DNA of 64,000 nucleotides, taken from NCBI GenBank assembly GCA_020137815.1, contig CM035350.1:9068265-9132264 (forward strand), in the 5' to 3' direction. Within the stretch, counting starts at the first letter, position 1. Every line of letters starts with the position of its first letter. The notes below the pieces were generated by a model. The model ran no database searches. It was not told where the DNA came from and was given only the letters and a program-made list of their open reading frames with translations. Below, piece by piece: positions 1 through 11,803 of this stretch. The stretch comes from Hormiphora californensis. Lineage: Eukaryota > Ctenophora > Tentaculata > Cydippida > Pleurobrachiidae. The position numbers and the translations under genes were made by a program.

Positions 1-1583
1 TTGTTGTCTGCCGTTTGTAACACTTTTCTATCTTCCGTTTCCGCATTCAAACTGGCCTCGTTTGTAAGGCAAGGCCTCGTGACGTTTTGTCACCACGTTC
101 GCACAGTGTGTAGTACTGTTGTGGGACATGGTACATAAACAAGCTGTGTGTTATAATTCTACCAGCAGTTTATTTCATGTTTTTGCATTTTTCCTGGCAC
201 TATGCCGTTAAGTTTTAACTCGCCCTATCCCTGCCCCTAATTAATATTCTAACCTACCCTGCCCCTAATTAATATTCGATTCGGTAATTATCCCTGACGT
301 AGTACCACACACAACTACCGACTAGACTCTTGTTTACAGAGGTGGGGGAATTAGGGAAACCTCCGGTTCTCCCCCTCCTCCCACAGTACAGTACCTTTAG
401 TCACACCACCAGGCCATGTTATTAACGAATTATTTATTATCCGTGTCCGTATATTCTTTAGACGGGGGGTTTGGAATGTGTGGTCATGCCAACTAGACAG
501 ACAGCGTAATTACATAGTTTTACTAAATGCACCGCCACCAAGGTACCGAGAAACTGAGCTTCCTGTTCATTTGACAAGTAAATAATAGGGATGGTATAAT
601 TTGCGATACTCCGCATCTATCCATTCAGATTTTCTGCAATTGAATCAGAATCAAGTCTCATAACAGTCTATAATATTAAATATTTCTTTAGACAATCCTT
701 TCCAATGATTAGTTTACATATATAATAAATTTTCTAATCGTTCACATATTTTATTGCGATCATATCAACGGTAGATCATTCGCATTTAATGATTAACGGA
801 CAGCCCTCGACGGTCTCCATCCAGCATTCATTCAACTAACAACATAGCTCAGAGTCCTGAATCTCTTATATAATAGAGTTGTTGCAGAATATACCGCACG
901 AGCTAGTTGCATAAAATAATAAAGTTGTTGAATGTCACTATTCCCCCTTCTTCTGTGCTCTTTGCGGGCTGCAGCAGTCTTACTTAACAGCATTACTGGA
1001 CAGATCTCTCTCCCTCTCCCCCTCTCTTTCACTGATCACTATCGCACATTCTAGTTGTTCAAGCTAGTGCAGCAGCTTTAGTGGTCCTGACCCCTCTCCC
1101 ACATAATCTGCAGAAATTCCATGAAAACATATTTTGCTTGACTCTGTATCACCAACTATGTTGCTCCTTCGTTCCGACACGCCTATAAATTGTAAAACCT
1201 CTCTCTTTATCTCATTATTATGCCCATTACTGCGTTTCCTACCACTGTGGCCTAATTCTCACAGTTGTATATGCTGACGTGTTTGATTTGCAATGTAATT
1301 GACACGAAACTGACCGCAGTGACAGAACGTACTGGTCGATGGCCTCATAGCATATGTCAAACAGTACATAGTTGAACGAGGGAGGGTGGTGAAAATAATT
1401 GTCTATAATAGTGATAGGTTAATTTATCGGTAAGCATTTTACGATCCTTCATTCAAGATTGAAATATTCTAGTTTCAGCCTGAAAATCCCCTTTAATTTG
1501 CACCTTTGCAGTTTACCAATACCAGCATACCGATATATAATTCATATTATAAACCCTGTGTTTTTTGTTTCCCAGGTCTTCGG
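1..1583. other. AT-rich stretch without a recognised gene
   Basis: No convincing exon, RNA gene or repeat family was recognised here. The short open frames are isolated and lack domain signatures. The 3' end presumably contains the promoter and 5' leader of the TSP1-CCP gene that starts at 1584. A pyrimidine-rich tract ending in CAG at about 1573-1575 could be an acceptor for a leader exon. Confidence 0.5.
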
Positions 1584-4500
1584 ATGAAGACACTATTGTT
1601 AGTGGTTTTAGTAGCGATCCTAAAACCAGCAAAGTCGTACACTGGATTTGTAACTGCCAGAAACAACCTCCGTCCTAACGGCTTCTGGGGCTATCAGGTA
1701 GATTTGATCGTGTAAATCTGTTAGCAGTTAACTTTTAGTCTGCTACATGTCAAACAGTGTCAGACTGTGTGTCAGGTGAACAATGACCACTGAATCATAC
1801 TAGTGGTTAGTAATAGCTCAGTATTTACCATGATCTCCCCTCTCTCCAGAACGGAGTTGCAGACTGCAATTTTGCGAATAGCGGCTGGTCTGAATGGTAC
1901 CCCCGAACATGTAGCTCCTGTTCTCAGACTAGGTTCAGGTAAGAACACACGTCTCTTAAAGTTAAACTAGATTCACAAAAAACTCTTTCGAAACTGGGCC
2001 GAAGGATTTTTTCCCTTCCTGCAGCTCTCGATTTAGTGAGGTTTAAATCTGCCTATAGCTGCAGTCGTATCTATTACTTCCTTTAGCCTTAGAATAGGGT
2101 AACTTGAATCCCTTTTTCTTTCACCGCAACACATTTTTCCGATATAATATTCGGGATAATTTAATGATATATGGGGGCCCATCGCCTGGTACATAATATA
2201 TTATCCCATTCAGATATTGCAAGGGGGTGAGGATAGGATGCGGGGAGTGGTACTGCTTGGGTAGTAAGGTGGAAACGTGCGGGGCACGGTGTCCTGACCT
2301 CCAGCCCCTGGATCCCCGTGTTAGGGTATCGGACACGAGGACAGAGTGTGGAACACAGGTCGACTTCTCGTGTCCCAAGTGTTTCCAAGCCCTGCCAGAG
2401 GACAGCACCACGGCAGAGTGTCTGTTCAATGGCACATGGACTTCACAACCACCCAGATGTTCTCATGTAACGTGTAAAGCACCTGATACACCTCAAAACG
2501 GGTAAGTGGGATATTTTGTGATTTAGATTCGTTGGAAATTGATTTTCAGCGAATGTTTTTTGTAAAACGTTGAAAAACAGGAGCACGTCACACACAAACA
2601 CAATATTTAATTGGCTGTCTCCCTCTAACCTGCTCCCCTCCCTATACAGGTATGCCACCTGGGGCAGCAACTGTCACGATAGAGCCACCTTCAAGTGCTA
2701 CATGGGATACGAACTTATAGGTAATAAGGGCAGTTATAGGTGTCAATTAATCAACTTGTGGGCCTTTACCATCTAATTTTAATCTAGTCTACAGTTATAG
2801 CAAAAATCAATTTGGCGATCTGTCTTTCATTCAGTGATTATTGGGTTGCTATCCAATACGTTTGCAGACTTCATGTTCCATGTTGGTACTAGTCCTTTAA
2901 ATCCTTCTGTATTTAACAGTAACACACTTCACAGACTTGGTCACGCAGTCACCCCTCCACTACAGCTGTGCGAAGTGTGACAAACGAAGCCCAGGGAGGG
3001 ATGGCATCACCAATTCACAGACTAGTATCCCCATTATCAGACAGGATGTACTCTCTAAACCCAGGAGGTTCCTCATCCTGTTCCTCCCACCATTCCTTCC
3101 CCACGGACTCCTTCTCATGCAGAGCAGCCTTGGTATAGATAGAGCTGGTTCCACTGGGCTGGACTCTCGTTATCCCCTTTGAATCAATCATAACGTCATC
3201 AGCATAGGAGGAAGCCCTTTTGTCCTCCATCCGCATGTAGTTATCAAAGGGCTCTCCTGCATCCTGCGAGTTGAGTTTCATGTAGTTGTCCTCGGAGTAG
3301 GAGGGAGCGATGGGAGGGAGGTCTTCCTCTTCTTCTTTCTTTTCCCCAATTTGATCGTACAAATCCTCCTCCTCCTCTTTATCTGCTGTGGTGGTGGAGG
3401 ATGTTGAGGGAGGTTTAGGTGGTGGACCAGAGGGAGGAGAACCACAGGTAGCCTCAACCAACCCCTCAGGGTAGATGTACTGCTGACTAATCTTCTGCCG
3501 AGGGAAGAGACCGGGTTTGTTGTATCTCTTCCACCTCTCCTGGAATGTCCCTGTCTCAGACTCACTCTGGTAGTACTGCCACGCCAGGAATCCCAGGCCA
3601 ACAACCAGATGGAATGCACCTAACCCCAGTAAAGTGTACAGATATGTACTTTCCGTTTGAGTGGTTCTCACAGACTTCTGTGTTCTTGGCACACCGGTCT
3701 GTATGCAGAGTGTTCCAGTTGAATCAACAACACTGTCCAGTGTATTGCATTCCGTGCACTGTAATGCTCCTTCAGTGACAGAGAAAGATCCGTGGGGGCA
3801 GGCCTCACAAACCCCAGTATTGTTGTTGAGATAACGACCAGGTTGGCACAAATGACATTCCCCGTCATCCCCCAACTCCCTTCCCTCGGTACAGGTCTTC
3901 AGAACACATCCAGGTTCACTAGGCTCCCACTCACCCTCCCACGTGCAGTTAACATGGTTCAGGACAGGTTGGTATCTAGCATCACTACACGTCGCCTCCA
4001 CTCTACTCAGCGTAGGGATAGCAGCCCATGATGAACCGGAGAGAAGAGTTGACGCTGGTTTAGGACAGAAACTTTTCGTTGAGTACATGTAGCTCACCTG
4101 TCCAACTAGGTTGGTTCGACGACTTGCCTTTGTCGTAAGTTGAACGGATAGCGAGACACTACTCTGAAGGCTAGACGAGCAGGACAGATCAGTCCTGATC
4201 AGAGAATCTTGGGTGTCGTACAGAACCAAGTCGGTATTTCTAGTTAGGACAAAGGAAGACCCTGTGTAGGGTTGGCTAGTAGTTCCACAGGGAGTTTGCA
4301 ATTGAAACTCAGTGGATGTCACGGACAGTGTGATGGTCCCTTCTCCACTTTCCTCCGATAGGACAACTTCGAGAGTATCATCCGTGGCATCCCGACTCCA
4401 CTTTATCTCGAAGTCGTCCTCTTGAAAGTTTAGAGTTGGAAGCGTTGTCGTTACCTCCAAATCCTGACTAACTGCCAGAACTTCGACCCAATCGCCGTCA

Positions 4501-5650
4501 TCAGTTGTTACCCTAGTGCTACATGCGTACCTGTTCCCAATATCGAATACAGCAGCCACACCCACATCTCTGTTCATCACTCGAGTTTCGGGGCCGTATT
4601 GGATTGATAAGGAAGAGACATCGAGTCGCATCTGAAGCCACTCTTCGGTCGATGAAATAGTTTCCGTTGCACTTGATGAAAAACCGTAGCTGTTATCATT
4701 TGAGTTAGTGCTAAATGTCACATCTCCACTGGTTTTTACTTTCATCATCACCTTGTACCTGAAACAAGGCAGATAGATGATTGTTTGGTTTTTTTAATGC
4801 TCTAATCTGACATTTATTCGGTATGAAACGCAGACTATAATCATACCTGTATGCGGAAGTTGAAGTATCGCTGTTCAATGCATCAAACAGCCTCAAATCC
4901 AATACCGTTTTTTCAAATGCCCCTTTACTAAAAGTGGTTGCCGGGCATTTTAGGAGCAGAGACCCTGTCACAGGGTTGAAATTCTGGTAGGTGTGGGATG
5001 GTGGCCATGATCCAGTATATCCGCTGTACCACTGGTCAAATGCAGTTACCGATCCAAGCAAGAGAAACAAAACCAACATTCTAGTACTATTCATTAGACT
5101 GGCAATACGTGTGTGTATTGTTGCTCTGTCGACTTCCCTTTTCCATTGCTCAACAAGTACACTTCCCTATTTCCAAGCTGCTACATGACCATTTTCCATA
5201 AACCATTCTCATCAATAAACTACTATTTCCTCACTATAATATTGTAAGTGAGTCGCTTGACACCATGTGCATCAACAATTCAATATGACGTGTTCCAGGT
5301 GACTCAGAACAAATGTGCAATGAGCAGGGAGAGTGGACGCCCAAAGTGTCGCCGATCTGTGTTCCAATCAAGTGCCCACTCCTCGTATCGCCCGACAATG
5401 GCTTCCTTTTCCAGTTATCTCGAGTGTACAGAGCACGTGCTTACTTCAGGTTTGTAGAATAATACTTGCGAATTAGCTGCGTTTCATGGCCTATAATACA
5501 GTATGTCATTTCGTGACCGGATCTGTAAATTGTTTCAGGTGTAAGATTGGATACGAGCTACATGGTACAAGATCAATTAGGTGCAGTGCCAGAGGATCCT
5601 GGTCCCCTGGACCCCCAACTTGTATTAGGAGTCAGATGACAGACGGATGA
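1584..5650 (+). CDS. Secreted TSP1-CCP3 mosaic protein
   Basis: Six exons read by eye: 1584-1697, 1850-1938, 2214-2501, 2650-2720, 5299-5449 and 5539-5650. Phases match at every junction and the total is 825 nt, giving 274 residues. Exon 1 encodes a signal peptide (MKTLLLVVLVAIL...). Exon 2 and the start of exon 3 form a thrombospondin type-1 module with the WSEWYPRTC core. Three sushi/CCP modules follow, each with the four-cysteine, late-tryptophan pattern. CCP2 is split over exons 3, 4 and 5 and CCP3 over exons 5 and 6. No membrane segment is visible, so it is probably secreted and may bind surfaces or complement-like partners. Intron 4 (about 2.6 kb) contains an entire antisense gene. A shorter reading that runs through the exon 4 donor stops at 2776 without completing CCP2, so I prefer the spliced form. 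The last two exons lie inside the palindrome and have inverted orphan copies at 14101-14452. Confidence 0.8.
3015..5094 (-). CDS. Single-pass receptor with CCP and tyrosine-motif tail
   Basis: Two exons, 5094-4847 and 4758-3015, join in phase to give 663 residues. Visible parts in order: an N-terminal signal peptide (MLVLFLLLGSVTA); about 300 extracellular residues of unrecognised fold; a CCP-like module at about 314-367; a cysteine-rich GCC2/GCC3-like stretch at about 385-425; one membrane helix at about 455-478; and a cytoplasmic tail of about 185 residues. The tail has a proline-rich patch (PPSGPPPKPP), acidic runs and several tyrosine motifs: YDQI near 550, YMKL near 575 and YMRM near 590. 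YxxM is the known PI3K SH2-docking form and YxxI/L resembles ITAM half-sites, so phosphotyrosine signalling is a reasonable inference. The ligand is unknown. The gene lies wholly inside intron 4 of the TSP1-CCP gene on the opposite strand. Its first exon is cut by the left edge of the palindrome at 4871, so an orphan copy of that exon occurs at 14657-14880. Confidence 0.82.
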
Positions 5651-6052
5651 ACAAAAAACATAAGCATGTTTCAGTGATATCGAGTTTTCAAAGCGAAGAA
5701 CAACTATTTTAGTATTTTAAACCAGTTTTTGCCGTACCTTTTCAAGAATTTTTTAAAGACTCAGTCATCAGCATAGTAGACTGCCAGAAAAATATCTTTG
5801 CTACATTTTGCAGATGTGATAGTTATCAAATGGAACAGCTAAGCTATCAGTGATAGATCTCTGTATTCCGTTATCGCTACGTTGTTAAAAACATCAGACC
5901 GCTGTTCCTATATATTTATTACACCCAACTTGAAAACCATGTGTGTTTTGATGATCTCCACTCAGTCCTCGAGTGAAATCAATACCATCACACAACTATC
6001 ATCTTTGTTTGTTGTTAGAAACAATTTTTGTTTGCGAGTGCTGTGATTCAGA

Positions 6053-6313
6053 CTATGCGGCGTTACATGACGTCTTTTGATATACACTTTTGGTAAACAT
6101 ACTCTCCCCAGACATATCATTTTGAAAAAGGGAAGAAAGTTTTAGTAATGCCCTTATGTATCCTTCTTTGTCGAGGCTATGCCCGTGAGGGACTGGGATT
6201 GAGGGATGTATCACAGGGGGCTGCATTCTCCACCCTGGAGGTCTACCGGGAATGGTTGGTGCCATTCCCAGGGGCACGTGCCCTTTCATCCAATGATGAT
6301 GTATCATGATCAA
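6053..6313 (-). CDS. Unassigned 86-residue open frame
   Basis: The frame is rich in Pro, Gly, His and Met (for example IPGRPPGWRMQPP), with no recognised domain, signal peptide or membrane segment. It lies about 600 bp downstream of the GPCR on the same strand. The GPCR open frame ends right after a possible splice donor (ACACGG then GTAGGT), so this could be a 3' exon encoding a disordered receptor tail. I saw no convincing acceptor. It is intact in both palindrome arms, which says little because the arms are nearly identical. It may be a chance open frame. Confidence 0.2.
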   Translation of the reverse strand: MIMIHHHWMKGHVPLGMAPTIPGRPPGWRMQPPVIHPSIPVPHGHSLDKEGYIRALLKLSSLFQNDMSGESMFTKSVYQKTSCNAA

Positions 6314-6912
6314 GGTATTTTGAGAGGGTGGTTTGGCAAATATTTGGTGGGGCCAGGGTTATAACTACATATAGATAAGTAGCTTGCCCTTTACTCTCTC
6401 TTCGGAGTGGAGCGAGAACATTTGGGTTAGCACAATTTGCCTAACAGGATAGAACCAAGAAATACTATGTCGCCTTGGCTATTATAATAATGTCACTAAC
6501 TGCTAACATCGTCTTTTTTAGTGTCATTCAATTTCAAATTGGGGTCATGAAATCATCCTTTTCTTCAAATAGAGTTCTGATACACACTGACTCGTACACA
6601 CACACACAGACACACACTGACTGACCTACTGACTGGCAGACTGACTGGTCACATGATTTTTCAACAAACGGTTTAGGTCATGCTTTATGGTAACTGTAAG
6701 AAGACGCTAGTGCTAGATTGGCAACACGTGCGTCCGGTAAAATATTGTTTGGCACAGATTACTCTGCCATTTGGCACATTAGGGTAGCCACTGGCTATTT
6801 GAAACGGCGGCCAATTTGAAACAGTGTCTGGCTATTTGAAACAAATGGACTTATCTTCTGATCGCTGACCAGGAAAAGGCCAGAGTTTTCATTCCCATTT
6901 GCTCACCAGCCT

Positions 6913-7947
6913 CTAGCGGGGACCTACCCGTGTCACTCTGGGCGTGAACAGGATACACACAATGGGATTCACAAGGGAACAGAAGCTAGGCACAAACAAG
7001 AAGTAGGCCAAGGCGCTTATTATTATGGAAGTGGGCAATTCAAAGGGTTTTTGATCCTTGACCGCCACATCTATCAGGTTCCCAATGTTTGATGTATTGA
7101 TGGTGTAGACAACATAGGAACATGCTGTAAGGATACTTCCGAAGTTGTGCACTAAGATCATGATTGTGCTTCTTCGTTTCCTGTTTTCTGAGCGAAGTAA
7201 AGCCGAATTAGCCACTTGTTTCATTGAGTTTCGGATTAGTTCGAAGATTGTGAGAATTGAAGCGATGAGACCCATTACCTGTGCTAGTACATTGAAGATG
7301 TTGGATGCAATGAACACCTCTAGAGTTGAGTTAAAAGTTATACCCAAGGAATTAAAGGGCCCACCTTTAAAACTTGCAAAGACTCCCTGGGCAATGATGT
7401 AGTAGTAGGCCACATCCCCGTCCCCTTTAGTCCTCAATAGGTCCACCTTGAACACCAGGCTGTAGATTGAAGTGATGATGATAAAAGCGAGGGGATATTT
7501 CGATGGTACATGAGAGAATGGGTATCGGATTTGGTAAAAGCGACACGCAGCAAGACATCCGGTAATGACACACGGCTGTGTAACAATTGTCCGTACAAAG
7601 TTACTGTAGAGACGTTGCCCGATGGATGACTGAGGCCACCGAAAGTACACATAGTGTGTTGTGCAGTTGACAAGGTATCCAAATTCGGGATCTTTCTCCG
7701 CCGCATAACATCTCCAATTCTTGGGAATGAAGGTGGCGTAGGCAAAGTAAGTGGGTAGGGTGGCACAAGTCAGGAAGTCTGTGATGAACAGGGATAGGTA
7801 GAGATTCCGAGCGAGGGAGGTTGATTTGCGAAGGTTTCTGGTTATCACCATCGCGTTCAGGGTGACACCGAGTGCCGAGAGAAGCACGAGGTAAATGACG
7901 ATGTAAATGTCAGGGGTGGAGAAGCCTCCATCGGCAAACAGTGCCAT
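6913..7947 (-). CDS. Class A-like 7TM receptor (left-arm copy)
   Basis: A single open frame of 344 residues with seven hydrophobic segments. Rhodopsin-family marks include LNAMVI in TM1, LSLFITDFLTC in TM2 (the conserved Asp), an ACRFYQIRYP segment after TM3 in place of DRY, and SLVNPIVCIL in TM7 (an NPxxx motif). The cytoplasmic C-tail after TM7 is only about a dozen residues and overlaps a plausible splice donor, so a further 3' exon may exist. It resembles the lineage-expanded orphan 7TM receptors of early-branching animals; the ligand cannot be inferred. The right-arm copy at 11804-12838 differs by one residue (Ile versus Asn, in the loop before TM7). Confidence 0.75.
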   Translation of the reverse strand: MALFADGGFSTPDIYIVIYLVLLSALGVTLNAMVITRNLRKSTSLARNLYLSLFITDFLTCATLPTYFAYATFIPKNWRCYAAEKDPEFGYLVNCTTHYVYFRWPQSSIGQRLYSNFVRTIVTQPCVITGCLAACRFYQIRYPFSHVPSKYPLAFIIITSIYSLVFKVDLLRTKGDGDVAYYYIIAQGVFASFKGGPFNSLGITFNSTLEVFIASNIFNVLAQVMGLIASILTIFELIRNSMKQVANSALLRSENRKRRSTIMILVHNFGSILTACSYVVYTINTSNIGNLIDVAVKDQKPFELPTSIIISALAYFLFVPSFCSLVNPIVCILFTPRVTRVGPR

Positions 7948-8986
7948 TTAACTACTAATAATAGGAGAATTAATACAAACTCTTTTCAAAATTATAGCCC
8001 TATAAAAAGAGCTCAAGTTGCTCTTTTCAATGAGCCCAAGATTTTCGAAATTGCTTGAGAAATGGATGAGTTGGTTTATAATACATATTATGGAGACTTT
8101 ATATAACTTTTAATGGTTGAATTATCGGAATTATGGCGAAAATCGTCTCAAATTGTGCTAAAATCTCAAAATGAGGGTTTTAATTGTTCCAGGCTCTGAC
8201 TACACAACCGCTTTAGAATAAATGCATTATGTTTCATAATGTTTCATAATGCTATGTTTCCCCGCCAACCTTTCATCCCTAACATGAAGGCGGACAGACA
8301 TTTCGGATGATTTATAGATCACACAAACAGTAGGTATAGAACAAATCCTTATGTTTTAGTTGCACTAAATTGCACGCCACATAGCGGAATCGCGCGCCAC
8401 ACATTTCCTGAAAACGTGTCAATGAGCAGGTTGTTGTTGTGTGCGCGGCTCTAGTTGCTACATGTTGCCCCTCGCAACCTGAAACGGGACAAGAGAGCTG
8501 ACTTGCTACACATAGTCACTATATCCGTTTAGATGAGCAGGATATTCATTATTGTAGGGTGGTTCCCTTCTTTGGGAGACACAGCTACTAAGCTGTTGAA
8601 CACAGGGGGAGGACTGAGTCCTGTATGGTCATGTTATAATAACGATGTTTTGGCAAATTACGCCATAATCATCAATTCGAACTTTCATCAACTACAACGT
8701 AAAACTATTTATTGAGCATTATTGATAATGGCCGTACAGCCGAAACGTCTAATAAATGAGCGTCTTCGATGTCATATCGCACCCGCCAACAATATTGGTG
8801 TGAACAATGAAACCAAGATATCAATTCGAATTGCCATGAATTTCGCCAGACCCCGATTTGATTCTCAGTGCACTCAGATGGGGTCCGTGGCGCCATGGAT
8901 AGAGTGGAGGTAGTTTATTGTTTCAATTAAACCGTACATTTGCCTCAGAGTACGTGTACCTGGGAAATGATTTGGCTATGGGTTTC
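7948..8986. other. Non-coding part of left arm
   Basis: This is the upstream region of the GPCR. It has no convincing exon. Around 8688-8720 a 30-odd-base stretch (CATCAACTACAACGTAAAAC and following) also occurs at 25919-25952, just inside the 5' end of the LINE. A second stretch near 8850-8872 (CGCCAGACCCCGATTTGATT) recurs inverted with one mismatch near 36070-36095. Both look like fragments of dispersed elements. Confidence 0.4.
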
Positions 8987-9084
8987 TCTCTCTCTCTCTC
9001 TCTATCTCTATCTTTTTTTCTTTCTCTCTATCTTTTTCTCTCTCTCTCTCTCTCTCTCACTAGCTATCTCACTCTCTCTCTATT
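8987..9084 (+). repeat. CT microsatellite, left arm
   Basis: An imperfect (CT)n tract with TATC and TTT interruptions. The mirror tract lies at about 10667-10767 as (GA)n and differs by 2 bp, the main length difference between the arms. Confidence 0.9.
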
Positions 9085-9261
9085 TAATTGTATTCACTAC
9101 GTCCTAGTCCTTTTTGAGCTCTAGGTGTGTCTGCTTCAGCTTCAACTTGGAGCTACCTTTCTTGTTGTTGCGAAACCATCTATCATCTAAACACCATTAA
9201 TTTAATTCCCTACGCGTTTATTTCGATTCCAGGTGTCATTGTAGATACTTATATTTTGATA

Positions 9262-9649
9262 CAGTCGGACCCCGATTTACCGGGCCCCGATTTACCGGAA
9301 CCCCGATTTACCGGGAGGATAAACTTCCCCCGATATGGTAGTAGAGTCGATAACTACATCGACCTCTCCCAATTGTTCCAGTTTTTGTCACATCTGTTTG
9401 GAGCCTCGACACGACCTCTTAACAGGTGTTACTTTTTCACAAACTGTTTTCATCTTGGTGTAATCAGCAGTTGAAATGTTGTTGATCATAACAAAAACCG
9501 AACTATTTTTTTCAACTTGGGGTAAAACTATGGGTGTCAAAAGTTAGCTCTAGGTCCCCTGAGTAACCATCCGGAGACTCTAAGAGATATTTCAAGCCGT
9601 TCTCCCGTAATCATTAATCCCGGTGGAGAAAAAAATACAATGCGGACGT
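9262..9649 (+). mobile_element. pogo-like element fragment (left inner arm)
   Basis: It starts with CAGTCGGACCCCGATTTACC directly after TA, the kind of terminus seen in pogo/Tigger-type elements, followed by three short ATTTACCGG repeats. From about 9341 to 9649 it matches 18709-19020 almost base for base, and the right arm carries it inverted. No transposase is present and the far terminus is not visible. Confidence 0.55.
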
Positions 9650-9820
9650 ACGTGAGCGCTGGCAGGCTGTTTACATGTTATTGTATGTCTCTCACTCTCT
9701 CTGGAAAAACCGCACGTGCGGTTGCGCCGCGCGAGATAACTCTTTCTCAAGGGGGAGAAAAGAGAGAGACAGACATTAACGTTATACATTAAAGTTGAGG
9801 TTGTAGGCAATTGCACGTAC
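9650..9820 (+). repeat. Innermost part of left arm
   Basis: A roughly 170-bp unit bounded by GTACGTG and CACGTAC, which may itself be a small insertion. It contains GA-rich tracts and the self-complementary CCGCACGTGCGG. The right arm carries it inverted at 9928-10100. The third copy of the neighbouring element (ending at 19020) lacks this unit, which suggests it entered before the palindrome formed. Confidence 0.45.
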
Positions 9821-9927
9821 GTCCAATGGACATATTTGAGTATGGACGGTCCATACTCAAATATGTGCTCTACCGGGATTAATGATTACAGGAGAACGGC
9901 TTGAAATATCTCTTAGAGTCTCCGGAT
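9821..9927. other. Palindrome spacer with a nested 35-bp palindrome
   Basis: About 107 bp between the arms. It contains a perfect short palindrome at 9830-9864, with CATATTTGAGTATGGAC, one spacer base, then the reverse complement. It also contains a partial copy of arm sequence (ATTAATGATTACAGGAGAAC and following) that occurs as ATTACGGGAG... at about 10131-10180. Confidence 0.85.
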
Positions 9928-10102
9928 GTACGTGCAATTGCCTACAACCTCAACTTTAATGTATAACGTTAATGTCTGTCTCTCTCTTTTCTCCCCCTTG
10001 AGAAAGAGTTATCTCGCGCGGCGCAACCGCACGTGCGGTTTTTCCAGAGAGAGTGAGAGACATACAATAACATGTAAACAGCCTGCCAGCGCTCACGTAC
10101 GT

Positions 10103-10490
10103 CCGCATTGTATTTTTTTTCTCCACCGGGATTAATGATTACGGGAGAACGGCTTGAAATATCTCTTAGAGTCTCCGGATGGTTACTCAGGGGACCTAGA
10201 GCTAACTTTTGACACCCATAGTTTTACCCCAAGTTGAAAAAAATAGTTCGGTTTTTGTTATGATCAACAACATTTCAACTGCTGATTACACCAAGATGAA
10301 AACAGTTTGTGAAAAAGTAACACCTGTTAAGAGGTCGTGTCGAGGCTCCAAACAGATGTGACAAAAACTGGAACAATTGGGAGAGGTCGATGTAGTTATC
10401 GACTCTACTACCATATCGGGGGAAGTTTATCCTCCCGGTAAATCGGGGTTCCGGTAAATCGGGGCCCGGTAAATCGGGGTCCGACTGTAT
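10103..10490 (-). mobile_element. pogo-like element fragment (right inner arm)
   Basis: Mirror copy of 9262-9649, ending with GGTCCGACTG followed by TA. It is present because of the palindrome, not through independent insertion. Confidence 0.5.
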
Positions 10491-11803
10491 CAAAATATAA
10501 GTATCTACAATGACACCTGGAATCGAAATAAACGCGTAGGGAATTAAATTAATGGTGTTTAGATGATAGATGGTTTCGCAACAACAAGAAAGGTAGCTCC
10601 AAGTTGAAGCTGAAGCAGACACACCTAGAGCTCAAAAAGGACTAGGACGTAGTGAATACAATTAAATAGAGAGAGAGTGAGATAGCTAGTGAGAGAGAGA
10701 GAGAGAGAGAGAGAAAAAGATAGAGAGAAAGAAAAAAAGATAGAGATAGAGAGAGAGAGAGAGAGAAACCCATAGCCAAATCATTTCCCAGGTACACGTA
10801 CTCTGAGGCAAATGTACGGTTTAATTGAAACAATAAACTACCTCCACTCTATCCATGGCGCCACGGACCCCATCTGAGTGCACTGAGAATCAAATCGGGG
10901 TCTGGCGAAATTCATGGCAATTCGAATTGATATCTTGGTTTCATTGTTCACACCAATATTGTTGGCGGGTGCGATATGACATCGAAGACGCTCATTTATT
11001 AGACGTTTCGGCTGTACGGCCATTATCAATAATGCTCAATAAATAGTTTTACGTTGTAGTTGATGAAAGTTCGAATTGATGATTATGGCGTAATTTGCCA
11101 AAACATCGTTATTATAACATGACCATACAGGACTCAGTCCTCCCCCTGTGTTCAACAGCTTAGTAGCTGTGTCTCCCAAAGAAGGGAACCACCCTACAAT
11201 AATGAATATCCTGCTCATCTAAACGGATATAGTGACTATGTGTAGCAAGTCAGCTCTCTTGTCCCGTTTCAGGTTGCGAGGGGCAACATGTAGCAACTAG
11301 AGCCGCGCACACAACAACAACCTGCTCATTGACACGTTTTCAGGAAATGTGTGGCGCGCGATTCCGCTATGTGGCGTGCAATTTAGTGCAACTAAAACAT
11401 AAGGATTTGTTCTATACCTACTGTTTGTGTGATCTATAAATCATCCGAAATGTCTGTCCGCCTTCATGTTAGGGATGAAAGGTTGGCGGGGAAACATAGC
11501 ATTATGAAACATTATGAAACATAATGCATTTATTCTAAAGCGGTTGTGTAGTCAGAGCCTGGAACAATTAAAACCCTCATTTTGAGATTTTAGCACAATT
11601 TGAGACGATTTTCGCCATAATTCCGATAATTCAACCATTAAAAGTTATATAAAGTCTCCATAATATGTATTATAAACCAACTCATCCATTTCTCAAGCAA
11701 TTTCGAAAATCTTGGGCTCATTGAAAAGAGCAACTTGAGCTCTTTTTATAGGGCTATAATTTTGAAAAGAGTTTGTATTAATTCTCCTATTATTAGTAGT
11801 TAA

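Larger units (their letters stand above)
4871..9820 (+). repeat. Left arm of 10-kb palindrome
   Basis: This segment is matched by the reverse complement of 9928-14880. Outer positions pair with a constant sum of 19751. The sum falls to 19749 inside a CT microsatellite and 19748 inside an A-run, so only 2-bp and 1-bp length differences are visible. A handful of base differences were seen, including one Ile/Asn codon in the GPCR, one near 5940 and a cluster of three near 5040. The arm holds exon 1 of the receptor, exons 5-6 of the TSP1-CCP gene, an unassigned open frame and the GPCR gene. Confidence 0.95.

Noticed and set aside
2570-2776. TSP1-CCP gene ending at the TAA at 2774-2776
   Set aside because: This form leaves CCP2 incomplete, whereas splicing at 2720 to 5299 completes it in phase.
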